From Syntrophaceae bacterium (lineage in GTDB: Bacteria > Desulfobacterota > Syntrophia > Syntrophales > UBA2185): a DNA stretch of 5,951 nt. This document shows, piece by piece, positions 5,317-5,951 of this stretch. The stretch is taken from contig JAFNGM010000276.1 of NCBI GenBank assembly GCA_017885225.1, forward strand, positions 1 through 5,951, written 5' to 3'. The notes under the pieces were generated by a model. The model had not been told where the DNA came from. It saw nothing but the letters and a program-made list of their open reading frames with translations, and did not search any database. Every line of letters begins with the position of its first letter. The stretch's first letter is position 1. A program made the position numbers and the translations under genes.

Positions 5317-5951
5317 ATGCAAAAAGAAATTGTGAGGGCCAACAGCATAGTTTTTATCGCAAGCTTCTGCACCCTGGTTATTGAACTGGTAGCGGGAAGG
5401 ATTATGGCGCCCTATGTGGGAGTATCACTCTATACCTGGACGAGCATTATCGGTGTTGTCCTCGCCGGTATCAGCATAGGCGCTTATCTGGGAGGTCTGC
5501 TTGCGGACAGGTTTCCCAAGCCTTCAACGCTCGGCTGGCTTCTCTTTGCTTCCGGCATTGGGGCATTCTCCATTTCACCGCTTATCAATATTCTGGGGGC
5601 GACCCAGTTTCAGACCACGCTGATGATGCGTATTTTACTTCTTACTACAGTGATATTTTTTATCCCTTCCTGCATCCTGGGGATGATTTCTCCCGTTGTG
5701 GTGAAACTTACGCTTCAAAATCTGGCCAAGACCGGCAATGTTGTGGGGAAGATCTATGCCTTCTCCACCCTCGGTTCCATTATCGGGACGTTTGCGACGG
5801 GGTTTTATCTCATCTCCTGGATGGGAACGCGCAATATCCTTTTAAGTGTAGGGTTTATTCTTATACTGTCCGCGCTCATTTTCGGGGGAACGTTCATCAA
5901 AAAGAAATCTTTTGCTGTTGTTATGGTAGTGTGTATTTCTCTCGTCTGGAC
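5317..5951 (+). CDS. Fused membrane (MFS-like)/spermidine synthase-type protein, N-terminal membrane part only
   Basis: The ATG at 5317 follows GGAGGT with a six-base spacer and opens a frame that runs off the right edge (211 full codons). The visible part is almost entirely hydrophobic, with about seven membrane segments near residues 9-27, 43-62, 72-94, 105-128, 146-168, 173-192 and from 198. It carries blocks typical of the membrane domain of fused MFS/spermidine synthase proteins: ELVAGRIMAPYVG (23-35), GISIGAYLGGLLADR (51-65), CILGMISPVVVKL (119-131) and GKIYAFSTLGSIIGTF (144-159). In the family a cytoplasmic methyltransferase-fold domain resembling polyamine aminopropyltransferase follows; here it would be beyond the window. 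The true substrate of such fused proteins is mostly unproven. If the C-terminal domain is absent, this would be a membrane-only relative. The predicted promoter lies at 5117-5145. Confidence 0.87.
   Translation, partial: MQKEIVRANSIVFIASFCTLVIELVAGRIMAPYVGVSLYTWTSIIGVVLAGISIGAYLGGLLADRFPKPSTLGWLLFASGIGAFSISPLINILGATQFQTTLMMRILLLTTVIFFIPSCILGMISPVVVKLTLQNLAKTGNVVGKIYAFSTLGSIIGTFATGFYLISWMGTRNILLSVGFILILSALIFGGTFIKKKSFAVVMVVCISLVW

Noticed and set aside
5078..5317. Minus-strand open frame of 79 codons in the divergent spacer
   Set aside because: It covers both divergent promoters, starts at the edge of the plus gene, has no RBS, and its product has no recognisable pattern.
1..5951. CRISPR array, tRNA, rRNA, insertion sequence or attachment site
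   Set aside because: No regularly spaced repeats, cloverleaf, rRNA-like stretch, transposase or integrase motif was found when reading both strands.

Overview
The window reads as an ordinary bacterial chromosome segment with moderate base composition (near half GC by eye), strong AGGAGG-type ribosome binding sites and sigma70-like promoters. The mix of a periplasmic zinc-binding protein, a UPF0182 membrane protein, a small flavodoxin and a membrane-domain spermidine-synthase-like protein, with palindromic intergenic repeats, fits an anaerobic Gram-negative lineage such as Desulfobacterota (Syntrophales-like). That placement is inference; no marker gene in the window fixes it.

Left part (1-1561), minus strand: a zinc-uptake operon. 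znuA (369-1271) encodes the periplasmic zinc-binding protein. It is followed 9 bases later by the ABC ATPase gene znuC (359 to beyond the left edge), so the permease gene znuB probably lies outside the window. The operon has a readable promoter with a perfect TTGACA -35 box at 1416-1421. A 17-bp inverted repeat (1388-1404) covers the -10 box, as expected for repression by a Fur/Zur-type regulator. The znuA leader also holds a possible 10-codon leader ORF whose stop overlaps the znuA GTG start, and a CCCCC/GGGGG pairing that could mask the znuA ribosome binding site.

Middle part (1562-2295), minus strand: a stand-alone flavodoxin-family gene (1562-2056) ends at a long imperfect hairpin (1495-1535) that separates it from znuA. 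Upstream of it, 2138-2244 holds two GC-rich palindromes of the kind dispersed as intergenic repeats.

Right part (2296-5951): a large UPF0182 membrane protein gene (2296-5028, minus) is divergent from the start of a gene (5317 to beyond the right edge, plus) for a polytopic protein of the fused membrane/spermidine-synthase type. The 288-bp spacer carries two back-to-back promoters, both with 17-bp spacing.

I see no transposase, integrase, CRISPR array, tRNA or rRNA, and no evidence of a novel multi-gene system. The best leads are regulatory: the znuA operator and leader, and the intergenic repeats. The least understood gene is UPF0182.
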